A DNA stretch of 64,000 nt from an uncultured Clostridia bacterium (GTDB taxonomy: Bacteria > Bacillota > Clostridia > Saccharofermentanales > Saccharofermentanaceae), in the NCBI GenBank assembly GCA_946403085.1, contig CAMIYM010000002.1:124001-188000 (forward strand), read 5' to 3'. Position 1 is the first letter of the stretch. Every line of letters starts with the position of its first letter. The notes under the pieces are model-generated. The model saw only the letters and a program-made list of their open reading frames with translations. It was not told the DNA's origin and did no database searches. The position numbers and the translations under genes were made by a program. Of this stretch, positions 60,034-64,000 are shown piece after piece.

Positions 60034-60849
60034 TTAGCCGAAAAGCCCTTTCTTCCGTTTATAGAAGGGCTCGCCTGTCGCAGCTTTTATGCCGAATTCC
60101 TGCGTAATGGGAACCAGGTCTATATACATTCCCTTAGGAAGATATGGGATTCCTGCATTTGCTATGTCCTGGAAATATGTGCGCGGATCGCCTTCAGCAT
60201 CAACAACGAGAAGGAAACTCTGCTCTTCGTCTTTCATCATGAGCTTGAGCCAGATAGCGTTAATGCCTTTAACATTTTTCGCGTATTTGCAGATGGCATC
60301 TGTCATCTGCCTGGGATAATCTTTAGGTTCACCCAGCACGACCTTGGTATCCTTTTTCACGATGTTCTGCTCGATGTGAGTGGCCTTCATTGATTCCTTT
60401 ACACTCTTGAACTGCTCGACCATGCTGAAAGGCAGCAGCAGGGCATCACCGAATGGATTGATAACAAGGTTGTATTTGTTATTGGCAAGAATCGAGTAAA
60501 CATCCTCAAAAGACATGACCATTGTCTTTACGTCGCCTTCCTTGAAAGTCTCCCATTTTCTCAGTTCTTCCCAGTCAGTGAAAAACGGCTGGATCACAGT
60601 ACCGTCTTTTAATCCAAGCATCGGGAAACTTATATTGCTGCCGCCTTTGATCTCGCCCTTGCCTTCTCCTTTCGGTTCTATTGATGCTTCGCTGAGATCG
60701 ACCACAGCAAGAAGATTTGCATTCATCGCAAACTCTTCAGCGATGAGGTTCAGCAAAGGAACCTGTTCCGCCTGGGGAGTGACAGCACGCTGCTTTAAAA
60801 GCTCTTTAAGCTTGGGGTTTTCCACCGGCTTATTTAAATCCACATCCAT
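60034..60849 (-). CDS. SseB-family protein
   Basis: The 271-residue protein has two SseB-like halves, each with a beta-alpha fold: FPMLGLKDGTVIQPFFTDWEEL (in part, about 75-95) and later FLLVVDAEGDPRTYF. SseB proteins occur in many bacteria; their role is unclear and the original link is serine sensitivity. It has a GGGG site, its own promoter with a large palindrome, and a terminator, so it is a single-gene unit. Confidence 0.8.
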   Translation of the reverse strand: MDVDLNKPVENPKLKELLKQRAVTPQAEQVPLLNLIAEEFAMNANLLAVVDLSEASIEPKGEGKGEIKGGSNISFPMLGLKDGTVIQPFFTDWEELRKWETFKEGDVKTMVMSFEDVYSILANNKYNLVINPFGDALLLPFSMVEQFKSVKESMKATHIEQNIVKKDTKVVLGEPKDYPRQMTDAICKYAKNVKGINAIWLKLMMKDEEQSFLLVVDAEGDPRTYFQDIANAGIPYLPKGMYIDLVPITQEFGIKAATGEPFYKRKKGLFG

Positions 60850-60862
60850 AATCTGTATCCCC

Positions 60863-60888
60863 TTATCTAAAGATTTAGATAAAGTATA
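60863..60888 (-). promoter_or_regulatory. Extended -10 promoter with palindrome of the sseB-like gene
   Basis: The minus strand has TG-G-TATACT with the -10 at 60883-60888. Directly downstream lies TTATCTAAA-GA-TTTAGATAA (60863-60882), with nine-base perfect arms, covering the likely transcription start. This is a good operator candidate. Confidence 0.55.
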
Positions 60889-60899
60889 CCAAAACTATG

Positions 60900-61133
60900 T
60901 CAGTACTCGGTGCGGACGGTATCAAGACCGTACATCTCTTTGAAGATCCTCTCGTCTTCAGATGATCTGATCACCATTACATCCGTGAAATGCCCGTCCT
61001 TTTTATTCTTGAAGCCGGCAACCTTCTCTCCTGTGCAGATAGAACTCCTGATCACGGCATACTGGGTCTCCGGATCGAACTTTATGTCTGGTCCTGTCTT
61101 CTTTCCCTGCTTGCCGAATATTGGAAACTTCAT
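60900..61133 (-). CDS. Hypothetical small protein
   Basis: The 77-residue protein starts MKFPIFGKQGKKTGPDIKFD; it is charged, without membrane span, and has AVIRSSICTGEKVAGF. I do not recognise a family. The ATG at 61133 gives the usual start; ATG 61154 would add seven residues and overlap the upstream gene by eight bases, but has a poor ribosome site. It is probably translated together with the membrane protein gene just upstream. Confidence 0.6.
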   Translation of the reverse strand: MKFPIFGKQGKKTGPDIKFDPETQYAVIRSSICTGEKVAGFKNKKDGHFTDVMVIRSSEDERIFKEMYGLDTVRTEY

Positions 61134-61146
61134 ATCCTGATCTGCC

Positions 61147-61662
61147 TCATACATCGTCTATCTGTACCGCAAAGCGGTATGTGCCGTCACTGTATCCGAT
61201 TACATAATACGACTTAAAAGCACCAATAAATATGTTTCTGTACTTATCGTCGATCTGATCTTCCTCTATAACCGGCAGACCCGTTGTCACGCTGTACAGA
61301 TCTACAGATTCGCCGCTGACATCTTTGGCTATGGCAGGATCAGAAGCCAGCGCTTTTCTTATGCCCTCTTCACACCCTTCAGGAAGCGCTTCACACATCT
61401 TGTCTGCATCAGCATAGCGGTAAGTCTCGATCATGTAAGAAGCATCGCGGAAGCCCCTTTCAGCGTACCTTTCGATGCAGGGAGCTAATCCGGGCAATAG
61501 AGCCACATTACTGAATAAATCCTTCTTGTCATCAGTCATTTCAGTCTTAAGATCCCAGCGGGAATTCTTTATATAATTTCTGATCGTTCCGAAAATATAG
61601 ACACCCATGAGAATGCCGATCGAAGCAACAATTCCAAAACCAATCCAAAATCCCTTTTTCAT
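61147..61662 (-). CDS. Hypothetical membrane-anchored protein
   Basis: The 171-residue protein has one N-terminal span (about 5-26) and a soluble outer part with two cysteines (APCIERYAERGF and DADKMCEALPEGC; three cysteines in all). The C-terminal part YRNIFIGAFKSYYVIGYSDG is beta-rich. No family was recognised. ATG 61662 was chosen because AGGAG lies nine bases upstream; ATG 61668 is too close to it. Confidence 0.65.
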   Translation of the reverse strand: MKKGFWIGFGIVASIGILMGVYIFGTIRNYIKNSRWDLKTEMTDDKKDLFSNVALLPGLAPCIERYAERGFRDASYMIETYRYADADKMCEALPEGCEEGIRKALASDPAIAKDVSGESVDLYSVTTGLPVIEEDQIDDKYRNIFIGAFKSYYVIGYSDGTYRFAVQIDDV

Positions 61663-61778
61663 ATACATGTTCTCCTGTTAAAGAATTACCATGGTTAGGA
61701 TTATATTAGCATGGGTTATATTGTTTTTCAATTACTTTTTATCGAATTTCGATATATTTGCTATGAGCGCGAAAAAGT

Positions 61779-63251
61779 TCAGAACAACTGAACGTCCAGC
61801 ATCCAGGCCAAGCAATAGAGTGCAAACGATGTGACCGCAACTGCGTAAACAAATACCTTGGTAAACAGTGACAGCAGATTGGGGCCGTTCTTCATGGCCT
61901 TGCCTGAATAGTAAGCTGCCGGAATACAGGTCAGTACGATATATCTGTATTCCATCGTGCATGTGTATGCATAGCTGTAGCAGAAATAGACATAAGAGAT
62001 AAGCTGTGAGATCAGAAGGATCGACATAACGAGATTCATCATGTCACGGTCCTTGATCCAGTTAACGATAAAGTTGATGAGGATCGTGATCGTGAAGACA
62101 GTGAACGCCGTCAGAAGAAGATATCCGATCATGGCAAGGATCATGTGCTCACGGTAGTACTCGTCATCGAAGCATGCCTGGTTCAAAGTCTCTGTGATGA
62201 TGTTGTAATCAACACCTTCCTCGAAAGCGAGGAAACGTCTCCAGAAAGGCATCGGTGCGATAAGCTGTCTCGGTGATGCCTCGATATCAGGCCTTGCGAC
62301 GTATGTCAAAGGGACCTGCCACTTAATGTAGTTTCTTACCTGATACCAGAGTCCCAGAGGTGCGCAGACGGCGAGGAACACGAGATACTGCCAGACCATC
62401 TTAAGCTTTTTCTTCGATTCAAAGAAAGCCTTCAGCATCATGAATCCTATGGGGAATGCGATGAGTCCTGCAGAGATCTTTGCCATCATGCCAAAACCGA
62501 TGCAAAGGCTTATGCCCATGAGCTTTAAGAACGACTTCTTCTCGTCGTTATACCAGACCCACGCAAGATAGAAAGCAGATATCGCAAGCGTTATGGCAAG
62601 AGGATCGTTATTCAAAGAACCTGAGAAAACGATGAATTCCGGAAGCAGCGCTACTGTGATGTAAGCTATAGTCTTTCCCTTGGGTGTCAGGTTCCAGAGC
62701 TCGATAAACTTCTTTAATACTGCGAGCGTTACAAGCGAATAGAAAAGTGACAGGCACTGCAAAGCGTCCCAGTTGTGTGCGTATGAAGCGGGTGCGAGCT
62801 TTCTGTAGATCGCGAAGAAAAGAGCGCTTACCGCATGGCTGAACGGCGGATGGTAGAACTGCCAGTGCTGTGTGATGTCCTCATCCAAAAGCTTGTGGTT
62901 ATTAAGAAGATATTCGATATATTCAGAGTGATATGCATATCCGTGGAAGGTCTCAAACTCACCTAAGTCATGCTGTCTCTGCTCGGCACCTGTGTAAAGA
63001 ACGTAAAGCGTCCTTACGGCGATGGCTGCTATTGTGACTACAGCCATTATCTTCGCTTCTTTATCCTTGCCTGAATACTTGTAGATGTAAAAAGCTGCCA
63101 GTGCAAATCCAACGATGAGAAGCACTATGCGGATGGGGTTCATCAGCGCGATATTGCAGCCTGACACGGCGAGCACAAATATGCACCATACAGCACTTAA
63201 TGCTATATCGATACTGAGTTTTCCGTTAGGTTTAAGTTTAATAGTAGTCAT
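61779..63251 (-). CDS. GT39/PMT-like membrane glycosyltransferase
   Basis: The 490-residue protein has about 11 membrane spans and a large outer loop after the first few. The stretch QHWQFYHPPFSHAVSALFFA (about 125-144) and the preceding acidic HDLGEFETFHGYAYH match the first outer loop of GT-C enzymes of the PMT/ArnT/GT39 group, which use lipid-linked sugars. It may add a sugar to a surface protein or glycan. It stands alone between unrelated genes. Confidence 0.75.
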   Translation of the reverse strand: MTTIKLKPNGKLSIDIALSAVWCIFVLAVSGCNIALMNPIRIVLLIVGFALAAFYIYKYSGKDKEAKIMAVVTIAAIAVRTLYVLYTGAEQRQHDLGEFETFHGYAYHSEYIEYLLNNHKLLDEDITQHWQFYHPPFSHAVSALFFAIYRKLAPASYAHNWDALQCLSLFYSLVTLAVLKKFIELWNLTPKGKTIAYITVALLPEFIVFSGSLNNDPLAITLAISAFYLAWVWYNDEKKSFLKLMGISLCIGFGMMAKISAGLIAFPIGFMMLKAFFESKKKLKMVWQYLVFLAVCAPLGLWYQVRNYIKWQVPLTYVARPDIEASPRQLIAPMPFWRRFLAFEEGVDYNIITETLNQACFDDEYYREHMILAMIGYLLLTAFTVFTITILINFIVNWIKDRDMMNLVMSILLISQLISYVYFCYSYAYTCTMEYRYIVLTCIPAAYYSGKAMKNGPNLLSLFTKVFVYAVAVTSFALYCLAWMLDVQLF

Positions 63252-63317
63252 AGGCCTTCTTTTCGAGCTGTTATACTAGAAAAGAATAAAGTAGCGCCGT
63301 TAAAAAAGCAATAATGA

Positions 63318-64000
63318 CTACATCTCCTTGATGTACTTTCTGGTGCGGTCGTTCATGAACTTTATGACGTCATCGATCGAACGGTCGCCCGCATAGTAAG
63401 GCGCGATCTCTTCTACGAGGAACGCTGTGATCTTCGGATCATCGTAATAGTATGTACCTATTGCAGCAAGACTCTCTAAGAACTTCTTTCCCATGTCTTC
63501 AGATGCGTATTTGTAGCCGTATATCTTCTGGTACGTTTCAGAACCTGCCATATTCTTGAACAAATCTTTTGCCCTGTCCTGCTCGATGTTGTTTATCTCC
63601 GTGATAACAGAAATGTTCTTTGCCATTACATCTTTATTGGTGACGATGTCCTGGAACTCTGCACCGGAATCACCGTAGCCCGCGCCTCCGAAGAGGAAGT
63701 TGATAAACTTTTTGCAGCCGTCTTTCCTGTCTGATGAAGCCGTGACTGATACTGTCTCAATAGCCCTGAATCTGGGGCCTGATGCATCTGCTGACGGAGT
63801 GCCTATTATGGTGTAGCTCTCCTTGTCGGACTTGCAGGCATGAACGAATTTAATAAAGCTGTCCAGCCTGTCATAGCGGCAGCCGGTGCGTTCCTTTTTC
63901 GCTTCTTCATCGAAAACATAGTCGCCTGTTACCGGCTGCTTCTCTACTGCAAAATGCTCGTTCGAATATGACGCAACAGCCTTGAACTGCTCGCTTGTGA
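63318..64000 (-). CDS. C-terminal part of a third long solute-binding protein
   Basis: About 226 residues are visible; the N-terminal part lies outside the window. The sequence TSEQFKAVASYSNEHFAVEK at the cut edge, then YTIIGTPSADASGPRF and FINFLFGGAGYGDSG correspond to the C-terminal lobe of the paralogues at 11230 and 16273 (compare their ILGLPSSDGRGPTVFA and FMKLLISDNTQK). It ends IAPYYAGDRSIDDVIKFMND, the same closing pattern. It is distant from them and has no transporter genes in the window. Confidence 0.8.
   Translation of the reverse strand, partial: TSEQFKAVASYSNEHFAVEKQPVTGDYVFDEEAKKERTGCRYDRLDSFIKFVHACKSDKESYTIIGTPSADASGPRFRAIETVSVTASSDRKDGCKKFINFLFGGAGYGDSGAEFQDIVTNKDVMAKNISVITEINNIEQDRAKDLFKNMAGSETYQKIYGYKYASEDMGKKFLESLAAIGTYYYDDPKITAFLVEEIAPYYAGDRSIDDVIKFMNDRTRKYIKEM

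Overview
The window reads as chromosomal DNA of a low-to-moderate-GC Firmicute, most likely an uncultured gut or rumen Clostridium relative (Clostridia/Eubacteriales). The reasons are strong AGGAGG ribosome binding sites, Gram-positive lipoproteins with short lipoboxes, YesM/YesN-type two-component systems, an ECF-type vitamin transporter, PadR, CorA and Lsa-like ABC-F genes, and many Thr/Ser-rich secreted tails. I see no rRNA, tRNA, CRISPR array, transposase or phage gene. The genus cannot be fixed from the sequence alone.

Layout. 1-0.9 kb: a DUF2812 membrane protein cut by the window edge, translationally coupled to a PadR repressor with two clear operators. 1.1-7.7 kb: an orphan double-glycine-leader peptide ORF, a c-di-GMP phosphodiesterase with a dead GGDEF domain, a Thr-rich anchored protein, and a four-gene operon of PqqD-like protein, HprK-like kinase, S26 peptidase and ABC exporter, which resembles a peptide maturation and export module. 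7.8-9.5 kb: an Lsa-like ABC-F gene behind a six-codon leader ORF and an intrinsic terminator, which together form a candidate antibiotic-sensing attenuator. 9.6-20 kb: a zinc-ribbon membrane protein, two long paralogous solute-binding lipoproteins with no permeases beside them, a LuxC/LuxE fatty-acid reductase pair without luciferase, a methyltransferase and CorA. 20.2-26.4 kb: a macrodomain protein, a 160 bp palindromic element, an internally deleted alcohol dehydrogenase remnant, an SDR, a diguanylate cyclase, an XRE-type membrane regulator and PutP.

26.6-35.1 kb: an MFS exporter, then a surface polysaccharide cluster (flippase, PssD/PssE-like pair, two GT2, one GT4, two methyltransferases). 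35.3-47.9 kb: a pentose module made of a YesN/YesM-type two-component system with its own binding lipoprotein, an AraR-like repressor facing the other way, a YtfQ/YtfR/YtfT/YjfF-like ABC importer, an FGGY kinase and an AraD-like 4-epimerase. No isomerase is present in the window. 48-49.2 kb: a PD-(D/E)XK-like nuclease gene enclosed by short repeats. 49.3-53.6 kb: MoxR, DUF58 and a membrane transglutaminase. 53.6-64 kb: nitroreductase, tautomerase, a PrcB-like lipoprotein, an ECF sigma factor fused to a membrane span and an outer domain, a pantothenate transporter plus CoaX, LicD, SseB, a GT39-like membrane glycosyltransferase, and the tail of a third long solute-binding protein.

The main themes are nutrient sensing and uptake, surface glycan building, c-di-GMP signalling, and regulated self-protection or export. 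Function calls rest on motif recognition by eye, since no database search was possible.
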